A DNA stretch of 64,000 nucleotides, taken from the NCBI GenBank assembly GCA_012267385.1, contig JAAXGW010000007.1, positions 62,001 to 126,000 on the forward strand. Reading direction: 5' to 3'. The position numbers were made by a program, and so were the translations under genes. A model generated the notes under the pieces. The model was not told the origin of the DNA. It saw only the letters and a program-made list of their open reading frames with translations, and ran no database searches. This DNA comes from OMG group bacterium. Lineage in GTDB: Bacteria; Pseudomonadota; Gammaproteobacteria; Pseudomonadales; Azotimanducaceae. Below, in pieces: positions 17,201 to 26,520 of the stretch. The first letter of the stretch is position 1, and each line of letters begins with the position of its first letter.

Positions 17201-20200
17201 TTAGAACTTGAATAGTGCTTGAATTCCTAGCTTCGGAGCTACCTGATCAACACTATCGTCGCTCGCGTTAAAGAACATCTTCATGTTCATCGTGCGAGGT
17301 CCAGCGATAAGTTGTGTTAGCTCTGAACCAATCATCACAGTCTTGCCATACCAACCCGTATCTTGTACATCAACATATGGGGTCAGCAAGTATTTGCCAT
17401 GATTGAGAGCGAAACCATAAGCTAGCCTGGAGTTCAAAGTCATGCCATCGCTAACACCAAAGGAGTTTCCATGAGGTGTAGCGGTTACTGTAGCAGCTTC
17501 GTTCCAAATCACGCTGCTGTTCTGGGATGAAGCACCCCAGTGTGGCGTGAACGAGAACGAGAGGCCGGTTGCTTCGCTTGACGGGTTGATGTTCACCATC
17601 AGGCTTACGCCGCTTTCGCTGAAGTCTTCAGCGGAGTGGGTCGCAAGCGTGCGTCCTCGAGCTTCAATGGTAATCGTGTTGGTATCAAGTCGAACACCAC
17701 CAGCGACTTCAAAACCATTTCCGGTGAGGCCGTCGCCACCGTCATTACGGAATGCGAGTTCGCCAAACGGAGTGACTTTGCCACCATTTCCGGTATCAAC
17801 GGAGAATGATCCTTCAATACCTGCGCGAATGCGATTCACGCCAGCTTTGAGGCCATCAAATGCGCCGTTACCGTCTGCGGTGTCTAAGTTAGCAAATGCG
17901 GCATCGCCACGGAATGCTAATTGCAAGCTTCCAGCTTTCGCAAATTCACGACGTCCGCCCAACATGTAAAGGCTGAACGATAGGTCGCTAGATTCTGCGT
18001 TAGCATTGACTACGGTCGTATCCGCATCACCAGAACCACGACCGACCACACCCCAAACAGAGGTCTTACCATCAACTGGTTCAAAGCTGAAGTAAGGCAT
18101 GATAGTGGTTAGAGTCGTGTCTAATTCTTGCGATGCAGTACCCCACCAGTAATCGCCCTCGGAAGTATTTCGAGCTGCGGTTACACCAAAGATCCAGCAT
18201 TCGTTGGTTTGAACATCTATGCCTAGGAACATTGAGTTGGCGCTGCCGTCATAGCCTTCGCCTTCAAAGTTCTGAGCATCGACCGTTCCCCAGATGGAGA
18301 AGGAGCCGATTCCACCGTTACCGTTCAAGATACGGGAGAAGTTGTTCGTGAGCAACGAGTCAACGGTCGGTAGATTAAAGTTGAAATCTACGTCTTTGTT
18401 GGCGCTCGTGTTCCAAGTTGAGTCTAACAAGTCTTTCTTGGCGTTGAAGCCCATGAGATCATTGCGTGCTTGTGTAGCTGCATTACTCACCGTGTCCTTA
18501 TCTGCAACGGGCATATAGCGATTGAAGATATTTCCAAAGCTGAAGCCCATGCCGGTGTCTGAACGACTGGATTCAAGTCGAGAACCTAAAGCGGCAGAGG
18601 TGCTGCTCACGTGTGCTCGCGCAGTTCCAGCTAACAGGTTCACACCTGAATTACGCAGGTTTTCGTCGCCTACCGCGATTGAGAACGTTTGCGTTGCGCT
18701 ACGTCCTTTCGGGTCAGTTGCGGTAACCATTACACTGGTTGAACCACGAGTGTTTGGAGACATTGAGATGTCAGCATCATGGTGATGTGTTTCGGCAATA
18801 CTAACTGAGGCAGCATTTCCAGAAGTTTCGATCGTATAGGTCAAAACATCGCCATCTTGGTCGAAGAAGTATTCGCCAACACTGAGCGACGTTCCTTCAC
18901 CACCAATTTCGAGGGTCTGATTCGGAATCGTACCAATCGTAACCGGGATGGTTTCAACTTCTACGTCGAATTCGCCAACTACGTTGAACTCGCCATCGGT
19001 TGCGGTAATCTTGAATACTGTTGATCCAGCATTCACACCACTAATGGTTAGTTCTAAGTCAGATAGATCCACCGTAGCAACGTCAGTATCTTCAGATTCT
19101 GCCGTGTAGGTCAGTTCGTCGCCATCAGGATCGGTGAACACGCCTTCAATCGAAACTGAGATCGGTTCGCCGGCTGTGACGGTCTGATCATCCAAGGTAC
19201 CAGAGAGTACTGGAGCCGAGTTTGTCGGTTCCGGCGGCGGCGGTTCCACCACTGTTACATCGAAAGTATCGCTTGCGGTTTGACCGATGTTATCAGTTGC
19301 CACTACTACAACAGTGGTCGTACCAGTGTTGTTAGCATAGATGCGAATTTCGTTCTCACTAGCACGATAGAACACATCAGCGATGTTTTCGTCTTCGTTC
19401 TTGACTTCGTAATCTAGACTACCTTCGTCTTCAAAGACGTCTCCTAATGGAATATCATGCGATACACCCTTTTCAACTTCGACATCCTCGATTGCGTTTG
19501 CAACCATCGGAGGATCGTTACGCGCAAGTACGGTAAGATCGAAGGAATTGCTCGCATCATTGTTAACCGAGTCGTATACAGTCACAGTGACACTCGTCGT
19601 ACCTGGTGAATGTAAGTGCAATACAACCCATGCACCACCTTCGTCATCATACTTGATCGCAGCGGTAGCGATGTCAGAGTTCTTGGTCGAAACATAATAG
19701 GTTAACGTATCACCTTCGTCGGTAAACGCATCTCGTGCGTCGACGGGATCATACTCCTTACCGATATATCGTTCTTCATCATCGAACGCATCATAGTTAA
19801 CAACAGGAGGATCGTTGCGACTGACTTCTACTTTAAAGGTGTGAGATACACTTTGGTCGTTTTGATCGGTTGCCGTAACTGTTACGTCAGTAGTTCCCTT
19901 CGAGTCCCCATAAATACGTAAGAATTGGCCATCAACCAAAACGCCGGTAGCGACACTAGCTCTAGCGACCTCAAAACTAAACATTAGCTCTTCGTCGTAG
20001 GCGATATCGCCGTCTTCAAAGTGTGCGGTTAGATCAATATCCGCACTACGACCATTCTCTTGTACATCCTGATCAGGAATTCCATCACCGACGACGACAG
20101 GCGGTTCGTTTGCCTCTACCGTTACCCGGAAGGTCGTTGAAACACTTTGGTCTTCTCGGTCAGTTGCAGTTACCTTGACCCGTCCCGGACCACTTCCAAC

Positions 20201-23200
20201 ACTGTGACCGGTTATGCAAATATGCTCGTTGTGCTTGATAGTAACAGAGGCATCACCGGGGCGCGTGGTTGAAGCTTCAATAAACAAACCAGACTGTTTA
20301 TCTTGTTCATCGGGATCTTCAAAGATATCACTAGCCGACGCGATACACTTCTCAACGCCCACCAAGATATTTTGATCTTCGATTTTAGCAGGGGCTCCGG
20401 TCATGTCTTTGACCAATGTCGGTCTTTCGTTGACATCGGTAATATTAACAGTAATGTCGAGATCGGAAGCACCACCATATTCGTCCGTGACCACGAGGGA
20501 GAAATCATAGGAATTAACCTCCGCCTCATGATCCTTAGCTCTGATCAGACGAATGCTAACATCGTAACCGAGTAACGTCGTTTGGCCGGCGGAATCCGGT
20601 TCGGATCGAACCGCCCTCGCAGAAGCAGTGAAATCCCTAGATCCACTAATGGTAGCTACCAGTGTATCTCCCTCGTCCGGCTCAGTAACTCTAATGGTAG
20701 TACCTACTGTACCAGTCTTGTTTTCAGGGTAGTCGAAGATAGCCCCACTCAACCCGCTGGCAAATGTAGGCGCGGTATTTTCGTTCTTCACAGTAACGGT
20801 GAAATTTTTCGGATCGGAGTACACCGTCTCCGTACCATCGGAAGCGGATACCTCGATTTGCCAGGTTACCTTCCCGCCTTCGTTGGTTAAATTAGATGCG
20901 GGAGGGGTGATAGTGATCTCGCCTGTGTCCTGATCAACATCCAACTTAAGCCCTGGGCAACCACCCACACACGCGGCGGCGTAAGTGAGGGCGTCGGCAT
21001 CACCGTCAGTTGCCCGTACGTTTACTGTTTGTGAGTAGTCTCCAACAAGCATGAATAAATCAAATTGGTTGCCCGATCCGGAACCAGGACGCGAGATTAC
21101 TGGCGTTTCCTCTTTATCTTTAATCTTTACCTCAAAAGGTAGCGAAGCGGTTGCGCCCGATAAGTCGGTTGCACAAACATTAAACTTGAACACACCGTTG
21201 TTACTCTCGTAATCGGTAATAACCCTAGGGGGACTGCCGCCCCATCCTGGCTGAGTACCACTAATAACCAGTTGATACTCATGAGATTGACCGTTGTTAA
21301 TCTCCGCTGAAGAACGTCGGCTTGATGCCGTGATACTATCCGGCGTGGCAAATCCACTGGCTCTGCCGTAGTTGGGTGCCCTATCGGTAATTCCGGTACA
21401 AGGAGTTGCTCTACAGCTATACCGAGAAACATTCCAACACAAGAAATCACCGTTGGGTTGTGCGTCATCTGCAGTGAAGGTTAGTTTAATGGAATCTGCC
21501 TCGGGGATTTCGTAGTTACCAGTCGCATGATAGACGCTGCCGGCTAAAGCAACATTGCGAATCGTAGGTGCGGCATTGGTGCCATAGACCACATTCACGT
21601 TCACTGCTGTTGCTGCTGTTGGCGCATTCGCTGGACTCGCGGCCGTGCGTTCTCTTGCTTGTACTTTGATAGTAACAGTTTCGATCCCGTATTTCCCAAG
21701 CACCTTGAAACCCACTGCCGTCGGATCCGATGAAGGCAGTACCATCTTGATTGAGAGCTCAGGTCCGTTACACGTTGCGTGTCCCGGTGTTCGGCCGAGT
21801 TCTCCTGTTGCCCAAACTTCGCCGCCATCTTCACTTCCTACCTCGATGGTACCATCGCTTGCAGCACCTACAATTTCGTAACACAGAGGATCGCCTTCGG
21901 GATCGCTAAACTTAGATGCTAAATTGATCGTCCGTGTCCCGCCGCCGTTTGCTTCAGACAGCGGCGATAACCACGAGTTATGCAAATTTGGATTAAATCG
22001 TGATGCCGCGAGCACCGGGGGAAAATTCCCTTCCGTGGACACTTCAACTATGATGTCTATCGTATCCTTACCGCCAGAGACGTCGGTAACAGTGACCCTC
22101 ATCCCAATCTCGTCGCCGTCTTCAAGACGCTGGACGGCACTTATAAATGCATTATTCCCGAAGGCAGTGGTCCCTGTTTTGACGACAATGACGCCGGTTT
22201 CGTCGCCAATGATGGCACCCGCATCATCCCTCTCTAACTCGAAATAATTGGAATAACTTACATAGCCAGAGGCACCGGGGATACTACCTAGTGAGTAAGT
22301 TAGCTCTTCGTCACAGTTAATTTCATTATTTTCATTTTCGCCGCCAGTACAGTCGCCTTGGTCTTCGTCCGTCACGTCATGACCAAATTGTTTCATCACG
22401 TCGATCTCGAAATTAACGTGACTACCGTCGAGTGCCATTTCTTTATCCACATGCCAACTCAAACTTGCCTCGGTTACGGCAAATCGAGGGGCATGATTCT
22501 CTATCACTTTGACCGCCATTACACTGGTGACGAGCTCCACTCCTCCTATGGTTGCTATCAACGTAATGTTGCTAGTACCTTCCGCGAGACCCTTCAAGCG
22601 AACTATGTCTTCTGCTTGGCTGTCTGGATCCGTACTAACGTATAACGTCTCTACGAATCTATTACTCGTAAGTCGGTAGGAGGTGACCGTTACCGGCTCA
22701 TCGGCGGTGCCGCGTATATAACGCTCATACTCGAGCGGTTTGGTGGCCAGAACCCCCTCAATTTCCCTCCCGACGACTGCGAGGTCCATAAAGTACACCT
22801 GTGGATCAATCTCAACGGTTTCTCCCGTGGATAATTTGAAGGTGTTATCCGCACCGGTGTATTGCTTCGGCAACGTAAACTCTACGATATCTCCGTCCGC
22901 CGATATCCCGAAGACGGCATTGGGCGATTTACGACCGTAATTCGTAGTTGTTCCCGAACCACTTTGACCCGCAACGGTAACGGCATACGTTCCCTCTGGC
23001 GTCAATCCAGTGATTCTAGCGCCTTGACGGCCACCTTCGGCGGGGAGAGTCATGTCTTCAGCAATGATCGAAGAGCCTGAACTTGCGCCGCTGGTTGATG
23101 TCGTCCATTCAATGACGTAGCTGGTGGGGCTTGTATCAGGATCAGTGGCTTTCTCAACGTCCCACTCCACATACATACTGTTATAGCTTTCTACGACCGC

Positions 23201-23803
23201 GTGTACGTTTGTCGGTGCCTCATGTGGGGTTGGGACAACAGCTACGTTAAAGGTGTATTCGATAGGCCCATCTTCGGCCGAACTTCCGACCCAGTCTAGG
23301 GACAACGTACATGCCACCGCCTCGGTCGGCGTATCTAGCAGTGTTCCTTCTAAGTCAATCTCCCCGTCTGTTGACGCACTCTCGGACCATGTAACCGTAG
23401 CGGTCGTGCTACTCCCAAATAGATTTCCATCTTCATCTACCTCTGTGGCCCCGCATGTCATCGAAGGCACCCAAAAGTCTGAAGGAAGGGTGTCCCCCAT
23501 CCCATCACCATCGAAATCACACAACGGTGCCTGGAATTTAAAACTGGTGCGCGTACCATTGGTTCCTACGGCACCATTGAAGCGAATCGTCTCGGTGGCA
23601 CCATCCACGGCCTCCAAGTCACCGAAACCTTGAGTACCACTAGTGACTATATCCCAATCATCGGGCCAACTACAGACTCCACTTTTGATGTCCTTGCCGC
23701 CAAGGGCTTGGCCAGCGGACATTACTAGCACTCCAACGAGCACTAAACTGAATATAGACCGGAACGAAGCTCGTGCCTCCCCGATCACTCTTTGCGTTTT
23801 CAT
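17201..23803 (-). CDS. giant cadherin-like autotransporter adhesin (paralogue 2)
   Basis: About 2200 aa from the ATG at 23803, with AGGAGA about 9 bp upstream. A signal peptide ends near SAGQALG. An FN3 domain lies around residues 190-300, then many cadherin/Ig-like repeats with DPDGD and DVNERP motifs, then a C-terminal barrel of about 310 aa that opens with GGIGSFSIWGT and ends LFKF. Repeat order and barrel match paralogue 1 almost block for block (the repeat pairs ending VEVSRNDPP and VEVVRNDPP correspond), so the two arose by duplication. Unlike paralogue 1, the linker before the barrel is not Pro-rich. Expected location is the outer membrane with the stalk outside the cell. No frame break occurs in 6.6 kb. 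Confidence 0.85.
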   Translation of the reverse strand: MKTQRVIGEARASFRSIFSLVLVGVLVMSAGQALGGKDIKSGVCSWPDDWDIVTSGTQGFGDLEAVDGATETIRFNGAVGTNGTRTSFKFQAPLCDFDGDGMGDTLPSDFWVPSMTCGATEVDEDGNLFGSSTTATVTWSESASTDGEIDLEGTLLDTPTEAVACTLSLDWVGSSAEDGPIEYTFNVAVVPTPHEAPTNVHAVVESYNSMYVEWDVEKATDPDTSPTSYVIEWTTSTSGASSGSSIIAEDMTLPAEGGRQGARITGLTPEGTYAVTVAGQSGSGTTTNYGRKSPNAVFGISADGDIVEFTLPKQYTGADNTFKLSTGETVEIDPQVYFMDLAVVGREIEGVLATKPLEYERYIRGTADEPVTVTSYRLTSNRFVETLYVSTDPDSQAEDIVRLKGLAEGTSNITLIATIGGVELVTSVMAVKVIENHAPRFAVTEASLSWHVDKEMALDGSHVNFEIDVMKQFGHDVTDEDQGDCTGGENENNEINCDEELTYSLGSIPGASGYVSYSNYFELERDDAGAIIGDETGVIVVKTGTTAFGNNAFISAVQRLEDGDEIGMRVTVTDVSGGKDTIDIIVEVSTEGNFPPVLAASRFNPNLHNSWLSPLSEANGGGTRTINLASKFSDPEGDPLCYEIVGAASDGTIEVGSEDGGEVWATGELGRTPGHATCNGPELSIKMVLPSSDPTAVGFKVLGKYGIETVTIKVQARERTAASPANAPTAATAVNVNVVYGTNAAPTIRNVALAGSVYHATGNYEIPEADSIKLTFTADDAQPNGDFLCWNVSRYSCRATPCTGITDRAPNYGRASGFATPDSITASSRRSSAEINNGQSHEYQLVISGTQPGWGGSPPRVITDYESNNGVFKFNVCATDLSGATASLPFEVKIKDKEETPVISRPGSGSGNQFDLFMLVGDYSQTVNVRATDGDADALTYAAACVGGCPGLKLDVDQDTGEITITPPASNLTNEGGKVTWQIEVSASDGTETVYSDPKNFTVTVKNENTAPTFASGLSGAIFDYPENKTGTVGTTIRVTEPDEGDTLVATISGSRDFTASARAVRSEPDSAGQTTLLGYDVSIRLIRAKDHEAEVNSYDFSLVVTDEYGGASDLDITVNITDVNERPTLVKDMTGAPAKIEDQNILVGVEKCIASASDIFEDPDEQDKQSGLFIEASTTRPGDASVTIKHNEHICITGHSVGSGPGRVKVTATDREDQSVSTTFRVTVEANEPPVVVGDGIPDQDVQENGRSADIDLTAHFEDGDIAYDEELMFSFEVARASVATGVLVDGQFLRIYGDSKGTTDVTVTATDQNDQSVSHTFKVEVSRNDPPVVNYDAFDDEERYIGKEYDPVDARDAFTDEGDTLTYYVSTKNSDIATAAIKYDDEGGAWVVLHLHSPGTTSVTVTVYDSVNNDASNSFDLTVLARNDPPMVANAIEDVEVEKGVSHDIPLGDVFEDEGSLDYEVKNEDENIADVFYRASENEIRIYANNTGTTTVVVVATDNIGQTASDTFDVTVVEPPPPEPTNSAPVLSGTLDDQTVTAGEPISVSIEGVFTDPDGDELTYTAESEDTDVATVDLSDLELTISGVNAGSTVFKITATDGEFNVVGEFDVEVETIPVTIGTIPNQTLEIGGEGTSLSVGEYFFDQDGDVLTYTIETSGNAASVSIAETHHHDADISMSPNTRGSTSVMVTATDPKGRSATQTFSIAVGDENLRNSGVNLLAGTARAHVSSTSAALGSRLESSRSDTGMGFSFGNIFNRYMPVADKDTVSNAATQARNDLMGFNAKKDLLDSTWNTSANKDVDFNFNLPTVDSLLTNNFSRILNGNGGIGSFSIWGTVDAQNFEGEGYDGSANSMFLGIDVQTNECWIFGVTAARNTSEGDYWWGTASQELDTTLTTIMPYFSFEPVDGKTSVWGVVGRGSGDADTTVVNANAESSDLSFSLYMLGGRREFAKAGSLQLAFRGDAAFANLDTADGNGAFDGLKAGVNRIRAGIEGSFSVDTGNGGKVTPFGELAFRNDGGDGLTGNGFEVAGGVRLDTNTITIEARGRTLATHSAEDFSESGVSLMVNINPSSEATGLSFSFTPHWGASSQNSSVIWNEAATVTATPHGNSFGVSDGMTLNSRLAYGFALNHGKYLLTPYVDVQDTGWYGKTVMIGSELTQLIAGPRTMNMKMFFNASDDSVDQVAPKLGIQALFKF

Positions 23804-25000
23804 AATAGGGATTCTCCTATTTGATTAGATTAAATACCAATCGTCCACTACGCGAGTCGCCGGTGATCGCCGACCCAGTCGCAATGCGACTAATTGGCAC
23901 AAAGACATTGACCGACATAACAGTTTGAACCGTCGATCGGTCCACGTATCCCACTGAACGCTCATTGCTGATCCGCTCAATGACTTGTTGGCCTCGAACC
24001 GTTTGAAGCAAGTTCGCAAGGAACGCTTCGGAAAGTTGCAAGAACGCCACTTCACTTATTACCTGTACGGTTTGTTCCCATAGGCGATACGGAGTCGTGG
24101 TTTGCAACTTTCTTAATCGTATGTTGGATGGGGCACCGTGGGATGATCTCGTTGTGCTCATCAAAGACTTTGCGAAACGAGACAAGTTGGCGAAGTATTG
24201 TAGAAATTGAAACATGTAACACAACCCATTGCAACATTTTTTTACAAAATATTTCAAAGTCGTGTTTTGACCCGTTGCAAAACGTTTCGACGAAGACGCT
24301 CTATCCCCCCTCTGATAGCGTCTCATCGGAGTGATCCGAGGAGACGCTTGGTTAGTGGGAGAGATTGTAGAACATCCCGGCCACGCATAGCGGGCACTGA
24401 GTCTGTTTGCGTTCAAGTGAGTACTCATTCCTTACCTACAGCGAGTATTGTACACAAAAATTTCAAAATATTACAAATTATTTCTAAATTTTTAAAAATT
24501 TTTTCAACCTGTCTCTGCTTCAACTAACGCAAATCCCCAGGAACATCCCTTCTGTTCGCCGTCTGAATCCTCCAGATTCTGTCCTTCGCTGTATCAAATC
24601 AAAGCCTTTTCACCCATCTTTGAGAACTCGTACAAGCCCTTACAGTAACAAACTTAATGCGATGAAAGTTGAATCCCTTCCATCGCCAAACTCCTCCTCC
24701 CGAGGAATTCCTCTCCCTTACTAATCTCCACCTGATAGTAATCTCTAACAAGAGCCTTAAGTCTCCTCTCAAGAATTTTGAAACATATTGAAATATTTAA
24801 CACTTAAATCCGTAATTTAAGTAGCTCGTGCGCGTGGCAAACGCTGCTTTCCGTCAGAATAATACACCCGATTTCACCCATTCAAGACATTATTTCACCT
24901 CTCGGGCAATCCGCTACCCCAAGGTTTCAACAACACCTTTATCGGCCATTTCTATTTGCGAATGCAAACTCGCTCGAACCAGTTCTGAATGTGCTAACAT
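23804..25000. other. long intergenic region upstream of adhesin 2
   Basis: About 1.2 kb without a convincing gene. The part next to the adhesin (to about 24430) has an open 203-codon minus frame with no recognisable domain. Bases 24430-24510 are very AT-rich with A and T runs. Bases about 24528-24780 are strikingly pyrimidine-rich on the plus strand and include a perfect palindrome GAGGAATTCCTC at 24702-24713. The adhesin promoter should lie here, but no clear -35/-10 pair was found. Confidence 0.4.
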
Positions 25001-25304
25001 ATGAACAAACTCTTCTATCGACTTTACGAGGTGATCGAATTGGAAACAATCAATGAATTTTTTTCGTACTCAATAATGCCCCTTGGATGCGGTGGGTCTG
25101 GCTAGGATCTCACGTTTTCTTGATCGTTCTTGCTACGGCATGTACGCGTGCAATAGCGAAAGGACTGCTGAACAAATACGTCCAAAAAGGAAGTGAATCG
25201 AGGAGGAATGGAAAGATGCACTCAGCCGCGCCGCAAGCAAGCCACTTGATTGGGGGATATGGATCGTCGGTCTAAGCTTTGCTGGCAACAGAATCTACGA
25301 TGAT
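25001..25304 (+). pseudogene. N-terminal part of the MscS channel in two other frames
   Basis: The ATG at 25001 opens a frame that begins the channel (MNKLFYRLYEVIE). At the T run 25058-25064 reading must change frame to continue into NAPWMRWVW and the first membrane span. A second change near 25195-25210 leads into EEEWKDALSRAASKPLDWGIW, which joins the frame of 25305. Both changes are repaired by one added base; the first sits in a homopolymer of seven T. Confidence 0.6.
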
Positions 25305-26246
25305 GTGCTTACAAAACAAACGCTTGCCGCACTGGCTGAGACTGATCTAATAATCAATGAAACTTTACGCGATTTGCTCGCGCACGAAGGAACTGATTCC
25401 ATCTTTGAACGAGTGGGAACCTTGCGTAGCGTTGCGCTCGTAGTATTGGTGGCGTGGTTCACGAATCGATTCATTAAGGAATTTCAAGACGTTGTTGTAT
25501 TACCACGTCGGGACGGGACGGATTCGCGCTGGGATTCCGCGACATCGAGCGCAGTGGGAAGAGTATTACGTGCGTCCGTAATAATCACAACAGGTCTACT
25601 GATTCTTCAAGCCTATGGACTGCCGATTGAAGGAGTTCTAGCTTTTGGCGGAATTGGCGGTATCGCCATCGGATTTGCTGCGAAAGATTTGTTAGCAAAC
25701 TTTTTCGGTACTTTAATGCTACTCATTGATAAGCCATTTGTCGTTGGAGATTGGATCCGTTCGCCCGATCGAGAAATCGAAGGGACGGTCGAAGACGTTG
25801 GTTGGCGAACCACTCGAATACGGACGTTTGATCGAAGACCGTTGTATGTACCGAACTCTAACTTTGCCAGTCTTACCGTAGAGAATCCAGAGCGGATGGA
25901 AAACCGACGAATTTACGAGACGTTTCGAGTTCGCTACGAGGATATGCCAAATGTCAAGAAGATAATTGACGATGTGCGAGAAATGTTGCGGAACCACGCG
26001 GCGATCGACACAACACGTACCCTTATGGTCAATTTAGATACTTACACCGAATTTTCTGTGAATTTCTTTGTGTACACGTTCACGAAAACCACGGATTGGA
26101 CCGAATTTCACGAGATCAAAGAGGAGATACTTCTGAAAATTTCAGACTTAGTCCGCAAAAATGGTGCTGATTTTGCGTTCCCAACACAAACTTTGTACTT
26201 AGAAAACGAAATTCCTCCAAGAATACCTGAGCTTTCTACCGCATGA
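25305..26246 (+). CDS. mechanosensitive ion channel, MscS family (5' end in other frames)
   Basis: The ORF holds the conserved core of a small-conductance mechanosensitive channel. A pore-lining helix GVLAFGGIGGIAIGFAAKDLLANFFG is followed by the beta domain (KPFVVGDWIR, then EGTVEDVGWRTTRIRTFD, then VPNSNFAS) and a C-terminal alpha/beta domain. These channels release solutes during hypo-osmotic shock. The listed start is an in-frame GTG, but the real N-terminus, with two further membrane segments, is encoded upstream from 25001 in other frames. The whole protein would be about 415 aa. The core is complete, so one or two sequence errors would be enough to explain the breaks. Confidence 0.8.
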   Translation: MLTKQTLAALAETDLIINETLRDLLAHEGTDSIFERVGTLRSVALVVLVAWFTNRFIKEFQDVVVLPRRDGTDSRWDSATSSAVGRVLRASVIITTGLLILQAYGLPIEGVLAFGGIGGIAIGFAAKDLLANFFGTLMLLIDKPFVVGDWIRSPDREIEGTVEDVGWRTTRIRTFDRRPLYVPNSNFASLTVENPERMENRRIYETFRVRYEDMPNVKKIIDDVREMLRNHAAIDTTRTLMVNLDTYTEFSVNFFVYTFTKTTDWTEFHEIKEEILLKISDLVRKNGADFAFPTQTLYLENEIPPRIPELSTA

Positions 26247-26280
26247 TATAGTAATGTGGTTCGATCTCACACAGATGCTG

Positions 26281-26520
26281 CTAATTAGAGTCTTCTTGTA
26301 GTATGTTGCTGTTGTAGTAGTCTTCTTCATCGTCTATAACAATTCGACCCACCCATCGATGCTCCCAATTGTTGTCAGGATCATGGGGACAGAACTCCCC
26401 GGCGGTGATGGTGGACGAGATTTCGGACCATTCGGACTCTGCATTCTCTCTCTCCTCCCACTTTGCTTCTTTCACCGTGTATTTCACGTCGTTCACATCT
26501 AAATTTAATACATGGTGCAT
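26281..26520 (-). CDS. C-terminal fragment of the giant exoprotein
   Basis: A 79-codon ORF that continues the reading of the upstream 634-codon ORF after one added base near 26505-26510. Its content (VNDVKYTVKEAKWEE, then a Cys and a Trp) repeats the pattern just before the end of that ORF (VDNVNYSVVDSKWQRR). It is therefore a second copy of the same terminal repeat domain rather than an independent gene. The stop at 26281 is probably the true end of the exoprotein. Confidence 0.5.
   Translation of the reverse strand: MHHVLNLDVNDVKYTVKEAKWEERENAESEWSEISSTITAGEFCPHDPDNNWEHRWVGRIVIDDEEDYYNSNILQEDSN

Noticed and set aside
23817-24428. 203-codon minus-strand ORF directly upstream of adhesin 2
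   Set aside because: No recognisable domain, biased composition and no clear ribosome binding site; more likely leader or promoter DNA.
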